Source: Purpureocillium takamizusanense
Taxonomy: Eukaryota; Ascomycota; Sordariomycetes; Hypocreales; Ophiocordycipitaceae
DNA length: 64,000 bases
Direction: 5' to 3'
Assembly (NCBI RefSeq): GCF_022605165.1
Contig: NC_063072.1
Coordinates: 1,674,001 to 1,738,000 of the forward strand
The notes under the pieces were generated by a model, which searched no databases, was not told the DNA's origin, and saw only the letters and a list, made by a program, of their open reading frames with translations. The translations under genes and the position numbers were made by a program. Positions within the stretch are counted from its first letter, which is position 1. The number at the start of each line of letters is the position of its first letter. Of the stretch, positions 1 through 13,400 are shown one piece after another.

Positions 1-723
1 TGTTCGCGACTGGATTCGGCCACTGCTACGGCACATACATCTCTGCAAAGTCTCTTGGCTGCAGCATCACACTCACTTAACAAGCTCAACGGCAACTGAC
101 TGGATGCCTGTCTGACTCGATCTAGTATCCCGTCCCGAACCCACAGTGGCCACGCTAGAGCCTGTTGTGCTGTGCCTGATTTTTTTTGTGGTGCCCTGTT
201 CTATTTTCTGCTGCATGTTACGGTGTCGATGACATTCTTTTTCCGCCACCGCAAATGCCCGCAACGTGCTCTTCTTGGTGGTGTCCGGTCTGGCAACGAC
301 GTTTTGTTCTACAAGCTGCACTGGGGAGAGGAGTCCCTGCATATCGCACTGTCGTAACTGAGTAAGTTCTCAGGGCTCCGTATATTCAAGTCCGCCTGGC
401 GACGAGACTTACGTGGGGTCGGTCAATGCGCCGCCCTGTAAGCGCACAGTCCTGACGGATCGTGGCCGGAGCGACATCCGCAGGATGAATCTTGTAACAA
501 GACTCCATGTTGCAGTGGATGTCAAGGATGATTAGGCTCTTGAGAGTTCCAGTCGAACGCTCGGCATGTCTCTCGAGCGCCTTCGCTACAATCCGGGCGA
601 CACGTATATATAGGCGCCGGCAAACAAGCACATCGTCGATACGGGTGAATATCCCATCATGGCACGACGGTGTATAAAACCCGTTTCCTTGCGCGCACTT
701 ACACCGCGTTTTCCTGTAACAAC
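1..723. other. Intergenic, upstream of candidate secreted-protein gene
   Basis: No convincing coding region is visible on either strand. Short open frames here have no recognisable domains and overlap one another on both strands. The only functional-looking site is the TATA box at 673-679 described separately. The left edge is cut by the window, so a 5' partial gene cannot be excluded, but nothing in the first few hundred bases reads as an exon. Confidence 0.5.
673..679 (+). promoter_or_regulatory. TATA box of candidate secreted-protein gene
   Basis: TATAAAA lies 45 bp before the ATG at 724, leaving room for a very short leader. In fungi a clear TATA box is commoner at regulated than at housekeeping genes. 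Its position before an ATG that opens a signal-peptide-like sequence is the main reason to treat the downstream region as a real or former gene. Confidence 0.5.
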
Positions 724-1297
724 ATGGTAATGCTGCCATTTGTCCTCGTCCCCGTCTGCTGCTGGCTTGCTGCGCCTGCCCTCGCCGTTCCGACGGTGGG
801 CGCAGTGGGCTCGCCGCAGGTGAGAACTGACTCGGTAAGCGCCCTGTCTCCGTTCGTGATGCTTTGCGAGACCAATACTTGAAGCAACAGGGGTAGGCAC
901 TGACGTTATTCCCAAGTACTTCACGGCTTTGAGGCCCCTCTCTTACTCTTTAGTCGAGCATGTCCCCTCTGTCGACCCGGTATATCCTATTCACAGAGCG
1001 TCCAAGGCCGCAGGCGAGGGACTGTGGCGCCAACAGTGGTTGTCTGTTGCCGAAATGGCAGGAGGCTCTATCCGTGATGTGGTCTTACTGGCGGATCTCG
1101 CCGATCCCATCCCGTCAATCCTCGTGCTTAACATGGCCGAGCCCTCGACCGGAGAGATGCTCAACATATTTCACTCGCCGCAGGGGTGATGTCTGGGAAG
1201 ATTACGATCTCTGGGGCGTGATCAATTCCCCAAGCTCAATCACTCTCTACGTCGTCGTCGGCGAGAAGGTCAAGGTTAGTCTGGAAAGGGTCAAAAG
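724..1297 (+). pseudogene. Candidate small secreted protein gene with a G-run frameshift
   Basis: The ATG at 724 opens a classic signal peptide: MVM, then a hydrophobic core, then an A-L-A cleavage site at about residue 21. A donor gtgaga follows at 820, and a stronger gtaagc at 835. The acceptor cccaag at 915-916 restores phase 0 with either donor. Exon 2 (from 917) then reads on through an acidic/hydrophobic stretch, including DVVLLADLADPIPSILVLN, and stops at TGA 1187-1189. The TGA follows a run of four G (1183-1186). Reading with one G fewer gives an uninterrupted continuation (HSPQ-GDVWEDYDLW and onward) to a possible donor gtacgt at 1298. Exons beyond 1298 could not be resolved; open frames reach about 1684 but none joins convincingly. 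No family was recognised. It may be a decayed effector-like gene, an intact gene with a sequencing error in the G-run, or a chance frame. Confidence 0.35.
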
Positions 1298-4200
1298 GTA
1301 CGTGAGTGTCCATGGGCTGGGAGAACCGACCAATAACCTGGGGACGACTGTGAGAAGACCGGTTTTGTTCTTGGCTGCTTTCACCCTATAAGTACATACT
1401 TGCTTAAACACACATTTTACCATTCAAGTCCTGGCCATGGCAGGCCCACGTGCTCGGGCTGTCACTCGTACGTCACTGACTCACCACAATGCAGTGATAA
1501 AGGCAGTGCTCGAGAACTTCGAACATCCTTTTCTCAACAAATCGCGTGGAAAATTTTATACTACCCCCCGTATTCCTGGACCGATAGATGGCTGATTCTT
1601 GTTCACCCAGGACACTATGCTACGCTTGTCTCGGACCGGTCCCCCAATGGTCTCCGCTGCCGCCAGCTTGTCTGGAAGAGATAGCTTCGGAAGACCGCAT
1701 GACTAGCAACAACGTGGCCGGCTTCAGCATCATCGTTAGCACGTGACGCGAGGGCGAGTACCTTGCGGGGGCTTACTTTAGTATAAGACAGGAGCCTCTG
1801 TCCAGCTTCCTGCCTCCGAAGAACACGGATACATCGGTGATCGCCATGCCCACTTGTACATACGTATGCGCTGTTCAAAATTGCCCTCCCGCCAGGGCAG
1901 CCGCACGCGTTCTTTGTGCTTCAGACGGAATTTTAGAAGGCTCGTTTGCAGTTGCTTGAGGAAGTGTCTAAGTCAGGCGTGAAGCTACCGGTGAGACAAG
2001 GATCAACGAGCCGGGGGTCACCCCGTCCGTTTCTGCTTGCCAAGCATTCCCCCGCGGGTGCATTCATTCCATTAAGCTTCGCGGCGGTGGCGCGTGGCTC
2101 GGCATCTCTAGATGAAGCTTGGCACGGTGCGGCTGCACCATCCTTCTTTCTCCGGTCCTTCTGGCAGCACGGCAGCAGCCGGTAGCAGGTATTGCCGTTT
2201 CTGGCCGCTGGATTCTGTAGCTGCTAGCATGAGGCTACCACGGAGTCCGAGTGTGTAAATGAAGCACGTATCTACTTCCTGGCAGGTGCTCTGAGAAAGG
2301 CAAAGGCCAGCATGGGTATCAGCGATCAGCAGCTGATCACCCTGACGCTATGCACGCACTGGCAAGGAGCGAGCGAGCGGCCCTCCACCGCACAATGCAG
2401 GGCGAGGCGAAGGGCTCTGAGAGCAGGAGCTTTGTTGCTCCACGTCCATATCTCGCTTGCCCGCCCTGGAGGAGCAAAAGAAAGGATAAGGTGGTACGTA
2501 GCAGATCGTCCCGTCCATCGGCCACCGACCGACTGCTCGCAGCATCTGGGCCTTTTGTTTCGCTCTGTCTTGGACAATCACATGCACCACCTGACGGCTG
2601 GTATGTATTGTCGAGGGACGGACCAACGCTGCTCCTACGTTTGCATAATCGATCACGGACACATGACCATGAACCGGTCGCAACATTGGGTGAAAGGGCC
2701 GGGTTGCAATGCGCAGCACCGTGTTACTCGGCGGGGAACGAGGTGTCGAGGAATTCAGGCCAATTCTGCATGCGCACAGTGACGCCCAGAAACGGCTCAC
2801 AATGTGCCGTTCATCTCCCCTTCCATCTACGTATCTCCGTTTGCCTTATCAACGGGCACTCCGGATTTTCTCTCCTAGTATTCATTTTGGCGGCAGCTCC
2901 AGGTTGATGATGGCGGCCCACACTTTGACCCTGGGACGCCGCCCCCTGACTCTGTCTGGACGGCGCCAAATCGCCGCACTGTGCTTTCGGTGCCGCCAGC
3001 GTGGCATCTTTCTGCGACCGGGCGAGGAGAGTCGATCTTGATCTGCCCTTGTTTCAGGATGAGAGCCGTTGCACCAGCCGCACCCTCTTGTCGACTGGCC
3101 ACGCCGGCCGGCTAGGCTGGCGGCTGATTCGAGGAGATGCGGCAACTGATCGCCAGCCCGAGTGACGTCGGGCTCCAGCGAGGTGACGACGCTTCAAAAT
3201 CTTCACTGCTCCCCCATCAAGTCCCCAAGCGCCTCTTCTACCGCGGACAGACGTGGTACAGTTGGTACCAAGGATTACTGAGTACAGGAAAAGCAGACCG
3301 CAAAGCATGGCCCGCGGCGACTGCGATCTGCGACGTGATTGCGGGCTGGCCACAAGCAACGTACGACAACACCCAGCCGAAAGGGGAGGTTCCGGCGTGC
3401 GTACTACTACTCTACTCCATACATATGGCCAGACGTACGGAGGAGATAGGCGACCGACAAGGAAGCAGTGCTGGCTGAGAGCCGAGTGAAAGGCACGTTT
3501 GCGGAGTACAGAGCGACGGGCGCAAACACCTTTTGATCGTCTCGATTCTCCACTACTGCGTGCGAGCACAAGACCTACTGGTCAACTGGCAACCTGCCTG
3601 TTGAGGAACATCATCCGGGAAGCGAAGACGGACGTGCCCACTGCCAACTGCAACATGCGTCGTTGGGGATCTGCGCTGGGCGACAGCGGGCGAGCGGGCG
3701 GTTGGGGCGATGCGGATACTGTAGATACGACAAGAGCCACGGCCACTTGCAATCAGGACTTATTGACCAGACATTTTGCAACAAAGGCGGCCCCGCGCCC
3801 CGGCGGACGATGGCCGCAGGTAATGAACCTCGTGGCACGGGTTTTATTCGACAGCGGGAGCGCCCAGGCGGGATCTCTCATCTTACGGCGAAATTGCGAG
3901 GCATGGGGCGGTGGATGCGATGCTGGGTACCCCCCAGTCGCCTTACTTGGTGGTTGTGGCGTCGTTGACGGAGATGACAGCCGGAGGGAATGTCATCATC
4001 CGAACCCAACTCAGGCGTGCCGGCCACGACTCATCAACTTGGTACGCTCGCCCGCACGCACGCACTGGGTCGGTTGGACGTCAAGCTTTGGGAGCAGGTG
4101 AAACGGCCAGGCACGCACGCGGCGGCGGCGTCGGCGACCAGTACGGAGAAGCCCTCATCAACCCCGCGAGCGGGCAGGGCACGAGGGCGGGGGGGCCGGC

Positions 4201-5428
4201 CGTCATTGTCTGGGAGAACGGCACGCCCGCCGAGAGCGTGCGAGACGGCGGAGCGCGGCGACGGCATGTTGCGGTCGTTCACCGACCAACAACAGCACCC
4301 GGAGGCGGACCCGGACATGGCATCCCCCCCCCCTTGCCCCTCGCTGCACAGCCAGCAGGCACGCGCTAACAATGCTAAGCTTCCTCGCCATGCAGAACCC
4401 ATGGCACAGTGCCCGTGTGTCTCAGGCGCTCCGCTCGCGGCGGGATGATGCACAGACAAGGGCATTTTAGGACCGTCGAAGGCGGTCGCGAAGGGAGGGG
4501 GGAGGGGGGGGTCATGCATGCACCGGTAGGGCACGTAATTTGGAACGCAGATGCCGGAGACGACATCCAGGGGGAGGGGCATGTAACGGAACAGTGAAGC
4601 ATCACTGTTGTTGGTACTTCGTACGTATGGTAGTGCCCAAATAGATTGACGAGTTCAGGCTAGCCGTGGTGGCCGTGGAGGTGGCAGATTGAGTTTGGCT
4701 TGGCGGTGGCAGTGGAGCTCTCGCCCCCCTCGCTGCACTTCGGACGGAGGAGGATGGAGGCAGGGAGGCAGGAACGGAAGGCTGGCTGCTGGCTGCTGGC
4801 TGCTGGCTGCACGCGGGCCTGGCGTCGGTCGGGTGCGGGTGGCATCCACTGATGGCACGTTGGCTGGCCGGCCGCCTATCTTGGGCCTGGCGGTGTCCGT
4901 GTCCAGTGGATTGGGTTGGATTTGGCGCCACCGAATTGCCCGCCATGCCATAGAGGTACCATGCCGGGCCAGGGCAGGCCAGGGCAGGCCATTGAAGGCG
5001 GCGGGGGCAGCCTGACCCATAATAAATTTGGTTCAATTGGGCCTGCTTTTGCCCCTCCATGAAGGTGGATTGGATGGATGGTCGGATGGAAGGGTTGCGT
5101 GGACTGAGGTGAGCGTCTCCTTTTTTTTCCCCTGCCCGCCGCCAACCTGCCTGCCTGCCATCGTCTGTCTGTCAGGGATACGACCCGAAACAACTTCGCC
5201 AACCCTCCTCCATATCAGTTGCAAACTTGGCAATTGCTTCGCCTCTCTTCTCTCTACTCTACTCCCGCTCGCTCGCTCGCTCGCTCGCCGTCGTCTGTAA
5301 CGCGCGCGCGCATCTTGCATCTTGCTTCCACGCACGCCCACGACGACGTCGAGGCTCCTCGTCCTCTTCCCCTCAACCTACTACCACCCCCAAATCCTCA
5401 CACCGACATTCCCACCACCCCCGCCACC
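1298..5428. other. Gene-poor intergenic region upstream of UDP-galactopyranose mutase
   Basis: About 4.1 kb without a supportable gene. 1400-1684 may hold distal exons of the candidate at 724. Between 4.0 and 5.0 kb the sequence is GC-rich with short tandem repeats: GCTGCTG-type units around 4790-4811, and repeated CCAGGGCAGG units around 4970-4990. The last 200 bases become pyrimidine-rich (CTCTCTTCTCTC, then GCTCGCTCGCTC at about 5268-5289), as expected of a fungal promoter and 5' leader. Overlapping open frames of 60-200 codons exist on both strands, but none shows a domain or fungal splice structure. Confidence 0.5.
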
Positions 5429-7383
<1,955 letters not shown>

Positions 7384-9779
7384 GCGCCGGTCCGGTCTAG
7401 GGGCCATGAGCGCAACGAATTTAAAGGGAGCCAGCAATCTACGGTTGGACAGTTATCTGACGCACGAGCATGACGGGATGGGATGGCCTGGGCAAAGGCC
7501 GTGTTGTACCGCCTGGCACACGGCACGGGTCAAGAGGCAGGCAGGCAGGCAGGCAGGCAAGGGTTAAAATTCATTGTCGACAAAGACGGCGTGCTCGCTC
7601 GCGACTCGCGCGGCGACAGGTTGCAGTATAGAATTATTCTTGTCTCCCAATACCAGCGGGGAGAAGAGAGGTTCGCGATAGAGAATAGAGCTGGGCCTCT
7701 TTTCATGTATGCATACTTCGTACGTGTCTCCATGTTCTGGACTATATATGGCCGATGATGTCGCATTGACTTTTTATGTACTCTGAACTTCGCACGTAGC
7801 ATGCGCTCATGGTGAGCTGTCCGCCCCGCGCAGTGTGGCCGCGCCGCCAGGGCCCTCGTCTGCCGAAAGCGGGCAGCGGAATGCATCGAATCGGGCTGCC
7901 ACCGGCGCCACATGCCACCCTATCCGAGGAATGCAGCATCTCGTCACTTTTTTTTTCTTTTTTGCTTTTGACGTCGTACCGGCTGGTCATGCAGCATGCT
8001 TCTAGACGCCTGTCTCGGCCGAGTCCGACGCAAGGGCGCAGCTGCCACTGACATCATCCATGTGCCTACGGACCTACATGCATTTTTGGGCACCCTTCCT
8101 CCTCTTTGTGCCTGCCCTGATCCGATCGCGGCGGGGGGTGGTGGTGGTGATGGTGGTGTTAGCAGTAGTAGTGACAAACCCGACCTTTTTGGCGTGTGTA
8201 AAAGCGTGTCTGTTTGTTTCCCTTCAATGGCCCCCCCAGCCGCGGGAGAAAGGCTCAACTTGCACCAGGAGATGGCAACTTACCAGCAGGGCTCGTCGGC
8301 GTCGGTGTTATTTGTTACTCTGTATTACAGCAGAGCAATTTTTCCGCACAATGAACGAGTCGTGGAAGCGGGTTCCACGGTTCCACAGCGGCGGCGGCGG
8401 CGGCGACGACGACGGATCAGGCCTGGTTGGTGTGTGGAGCGTGGAAAACCCACGCAGACGAAAACCGCAAGCCATCCTGGCCCCTTCCATGGGACATGTC
8501 GCTAGGCGGTGCGGCGAGTTTGGGCGTGCTGGGGCGCTCTCGTCGCGGGGCGGCAGGCCCCATTTGGGTCGCCGACGTTTCCTCCTCCGCACGGCAATAT
8601 ATTTCACCTTGTTCCCTTACCCTAGATGTACAGATTGTGAGAAGTGGAGGGGTAGTAGCAGCAGTATGTATAGTGGTCGTGTAGTGAAACTTATTGGGCT
8701 TACAAGTGGCCTTGAACGTGCCTCCTGGTCATGTTTCTGTGCGGCCGTTCGTCGTGGCTACCTAGCGAAGAAGCTACGCACAGAGCAAGACTCTGACTGA
8801 CCGCTGACGGGGCACGCCACCCATTGGGGGGGAGGAGGAGTTGGGTTTGAGAGGTGACCGCGCACGAACACATGGCTGGCGGAACGGGGCGCGCGTGGCA
8901 CAAGGCCGGCGCCGTGTCGTCATCCATATTACGGGAGGACCATCGAACGGCCGCCACAAGGGAGAAAAGGGGGGGGGGGGGGGAAACCCCGCACTGTTGC
9001 TCGGGGGGGGAAGTGCGAGCAACGGACGAACGATGTTGGAAGCCTGTTATATGATGATGGTGCTGGAAGAGGATGGACAACTTCGCGGTTCATATATGCC
9101 TATACTCGAGAAGCGACTGGCTCGAGGCAGTATTTCAACCCCCCCTTTAGCAGGGCAATGCTTGCGCTTGCGCTTACGCTTGTCTGTGCGTGCGCGCGAG
9201 TGGGTGCCACTCGCGCTTGTGTGAGTCGAGGTGGATGCGTTAGGGAGCGCCTACCTGGAGAGTGAGGAGCATTGGAAGGCGGTCGGTGAAAATACAGGCG
9301 GCTAAGTGGATGGCATTGAGAAGGGGGAGGGGGTTTGTCCGCCGTCGTTCCCGGGCGGTCGCCTTCCATGACACCCGCCCGACCTGGCCAGGCTGGTAGT
9401 GAGTTGTGTGTTGTAATGGATGTACAGCACCAGCAGCTCGGACTGCGAGCATCAGTGGCTGGCCCTCAACAGCAGCCCAGCCCATAAGGTACAGCACCAG
9501 CAAGCACCTGACACCGGCACGCAGCCAGCCAGCCAGCTAGCGGGCATGCTCACGCACTGCACCTCACCTTCACCCCTCCCAGGGGCGCCCAACCAACCTT
9601 CCAGCTCCGCTTCCTTGCACTCAGCGAAGCTGTGGTACCGCGACAGACGGACGGACGGACGGACGGACGACGACGAGACGACGACGACCACCACAACCAC
9701 TCCGTCCGCCAGGTCAACTTATACATCATCACCACCACCAACTCGCGCTGCCTCGCCGGGGCACCTGAACTGGCTCGAG

Positions 9780-9821
<42 letters not shown>

Positions 9822-10465
9822 GTACGCATGCACGCACACACGCGCATCGAGCGGTCCACTCACACGCAGCACGCAGCAGGCACACCACACGCCCACCCAC
9901 ACATCTCGCAAGGCGGCCCCAACCCGCCGAGCGGGCCACCTAACCAGCCGCGCGCGCCCGAAGAACCACTCGTGCAACACCACGCCTGCAAACTCACCCG
10001 GTGCGTGAGAGCACGACACAGGGACAAGAAGAGCGAGCGAAATAGTGAGAGAGCACGAGCTGCTGTGGCCCTCCCTCCCGCAACTCCGCCCGCGTCGAAC
10101 CCGGCGCCGCCTCTCATCCCGTCTCTCGGCAAAGCATCCCTCCCCTCCTTCTCCGCCTTGCTGAACTCTCGCCGCGCTCTTGCGTCGTCGCCGCCTCGCT
10201 CGATCGCCTGCCCGCCCGCTGCCGTCCCGGCCTCGCCGCCGACGCTCCCGCCAGACTGCAACCGCCCGCCCGCCGACTGAGGATGGGCGCTGCGGACGGG
10301 CCCAAACTGCCGCTGCCGCTGCCGCCCGCCGCCGTTGTTATCCTCGACCCCATGTCATTGTCACCGAGCCGACCGCTCCCAGACCACCGTCCTTTCTGAG
10401 AAGCGCCGCACCGCAAGTCCCGCGTCCCCTTCCTCCGGAGCCGCGCGCTCCCCCCCGTCGCCATC
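7384..10465. other. Intergenic region between mutase and histidine kinase genes
   Basis: Holds the 3' end of the mutase transcript and the long promoter/leader of the histidine kinase gene. It is rich in simple sequence: (GCAG)n at 7535-7559, a run of 15 G at 8969-8983, (GACG)n at 9646-9669 and (CA)n at 9784-9817. From about 10.05 kb it becomes CCG/GCC-rich up to the ATG at 10466. Long open frames on both strands in 9.4-10.5 kb are products of this repeat composition; no exon was recognised. Confidence 0.6.
9646..9817. repeat. Paired microsatellites: (GACG)n then (CA)n
   Basis: A GACG/GGAC tetranucleotide tract (9646-9669) runs into CGA/ACC trinucleotides. About 100 bp later comes a CA dinucleotide tract of some 17 units (9784-9817). 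They lie 0.65-0.8 kb upstream of the histidine kinase start. Length polymorphism between isolates would be expected. Confidence 0.9.
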
Positions 10466-13400
10466 ATGGACGATGCCGTTCTGATGCCCGACGATGTTCT
10501 CGATCCACCGCCTCCGCCGCCGCCGCCTCCGCGGTTGTTTGAGCGCTTGCGCCAGATCGCCGGCTATACCTGGGACGAGTCGAAACCGCCTTTTCATTCG
10601 ACCTATGACTTCTGGTGAGTAAAGATCGAGGTTGCGCGCGGACGACTGTCGGGCGTTGGAGGCCGTGGATGAGAAAGGCTGACCATTGCTGAACATCACA
10701 GGCACGTCTTTGGCACGCGACATGTCTCCGCGACCCCGCCCCTGTCGAGTCTCCAGCATAACGAGTCGAATCCCGGGTCGGTGAGCAAGATGCCCACGGG
10801 GCGTCCATCGCAGTCCGACCATGGCCAGCCCGTCCCCTCCGAGAGGAGTCAAAGCACAGAAACGCCTAGGACACCGCAACTTCACCCGCCGCCGACACCA
10901 ACTCTCTCCGTCCCGTCCAACGAAGCGTCCCAGATCGAGGAACCCGTCGTCGCGCGAATCTCGTTCCATGCCTTGCGGGAGGAACGGGCTTTCCAAATAG
11001 CCAGGAGCGTCACCGCAACGGCAGATCCCCACGGCGACCATATCGTCAAACCCCTTGACCTCATTCGACTTAATCCCTCTGCAGGCGACCGTGGAGTTAT
11101 CATTGTTGCCATATACGCACATCCCGGCCGAAACTATCTATTCCGTGTCCTTGACGCGGGCCCAGCTTCGTACATCGCAGAGAAGCAGGGCGATGCATAT
11201 GTCTCGAGCCCAGCGAAGATGCCGCGTAGCCTTGAGCCGCCCATGGACCTGGATCACTTCCTCGACTTCGCCATTGGCGCCACGCAGTGCTTGGAGATTC
11301 TACACCACGGCCAGGGCATGATTCACGGTGAGATTCGAGGTGATGCCTTCCACTTCAACCTTGAAGAGAACAAGGTTCGCATCGTGTCCTTCGGCTCAGG
11401 GATCAGGTCGTTCGAGCACGGCTTGACTAGCACCGGCTGGTCGAGCTTGTCTAAGGAACTTGGCGCGAAGAACAAGCTGCTTTACATAAGTCCCGAGCAG
11501 ACCGGCCGCATGCCTGCCGAGCCGGACACGCGAACCGATATTTACTCATTAGGCGTCTTGCTATGGACCCTCCTAACGCAAAAGCCAGTCTTCACGGGCG
11601 ATTCACCGCTTGATATTGTTCAAGGCGTGCTGGGCCGCAGGATACCAAACGTCGCCTCGGTGCGCATGGACATACCTGATGTCATCGGCCGCATCATTCA
11701 AAAGTGCACGGCCAAGAACATTGCTGATCGCTACCACTCGGCAAGCGGGCTCAGGCACGACCTGGTCATGGTCCAGGATCTCCTCGGTGACGGAGACTTG
11801 TCCGCCCTCAAAGACATGAAGATTGGGACCAAGGACGTCTCTTCATTCTTCATGCTACCCGGCGCCATGATTGGGCGTGTCGACGAGAAAAATGAGCTGC
11901 TCAAGGTGATAGACCGGGTCGCCCGATCACATGCCATGAGCAGCAAAGGCACCAGCCGCTTCTCCGATGGATCGAGCCTCACCAACGAAGTCATTGTCGG
12001 CGACGACATGTCCAGCGAAGGCGCCAGCTCTGTTGATGGTACAAACCGCCGAAGCGGCTCCTTCACCCAGACGACCTCATCAGACCCCAAGCACACGAGA
12101 AGCAGCTTCCAGCCTTCACTCCTCTCCGATACCCATACCCTCTCCAACGAGACAGTCTCTTCCTCCCAATCCGGCAACCATGGTCGCCCGGCGCGGCCGT
12201 GGGAGCGTCACCAATCAATGTCAATAGATGCCAGCAGCGCCATCGACAGCCTGGGGTTGGAAGCCGGCCGTTCCGGCGTCACCGATTCATCGGCATCCAG
12301 CCTGTCTCGACAGCTAGGCAACGCCAAATTTCGGAGGCGGGGACACTGCGAAGTCGTGACCATACAAGGCGCTGGAGGTCTCGGCAAGAGCTTCCTGGTA
12401 CAAAGCGTGCTTCCGGAGGCACGACGGCGTGGATACTGCGCGACAGCAAAGTTCGACACGTCTAGACGGACGGCATTTGGGCCCCTGCTTAAGTTACTGT
12501 CGTCACTGTTCAAACAGGTCTGGGGCGAGCGGAACACGGAGACGCCGTTTCACCAAGGCCTAAAGCAGTACGTGCGTCCGGTTTGGCCGATGCTTCATCG
12601 GGCCCTTGGTCTGCCAGAGTTCCTCCTCGGTCCCCCGGAGGTTGGCCCTGGTCGGTCAGTCTCCTCGATGCATGGCTCCATCAGTGGCTCCATGAGCTCT
12701 GTACCCCGAAGCAATGGCAGATCCGGCATCAGGCGGCGAGGGTCGTCTCCTGGGAGCTCCCCTCGGCCATTATCTCACAGCTCCAGTATCGGCACGCAGA
12801 GCTCGCAGGACTATCTCTGCGCTGGAACTTCGACCAAGACGACGCGTCTGATGAATGTGTGTCTGGATATCCTCCGCGTCTTCACCACGCATAAGTTCAT
12901 CTGCTTCTGCCTGGACGACATTCACTTCGCCGACGACGAGTCCCTGGAGCTCATCACGCAGATTATCGGCGCCAAGATGAAAATGATAATCATCATGACA
13001 TATCGCCCCGAAGAACTGTCAGCGGAGAGGATGGAGAGCATCATCTGCCCTCCGGAGCTTGATGGTGCGCATGACCTGACGCGGCTGGCTGGCACTCATG
13101 TTAATCGAGGGTCAGAAAATCCACGTAATAAACGGCCAGCAGTCACGAGGATCACCCTGTCCCCGATGACAGAGGACGACATTCTCGAGTATGTCTCGAG
13201 TACCTTGTCACGGCCCAAGGACGAAATCTTGTCACTCGCCCTTGTGATTCAATCAAAGACGGCCGGAAACCCGTTCTACATGCGCGAAATGTTGAGTGCC
13301 TGCCATCGCAAGAGATGCATCTGGTACGACTATCGGGACAGCCAGTGGCACTTTGACTTGGACCGGCTGTTTGCGCAGTTCCAGGGCGAGAAAGACTATG

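Noticed and set aside
9420..10280. Open frame rich in Thr, His and Pro
   Set aside because: Encoded mainly by the GACG and CA microsatellites and the CCG-rich leader of the histidine kinase gene.
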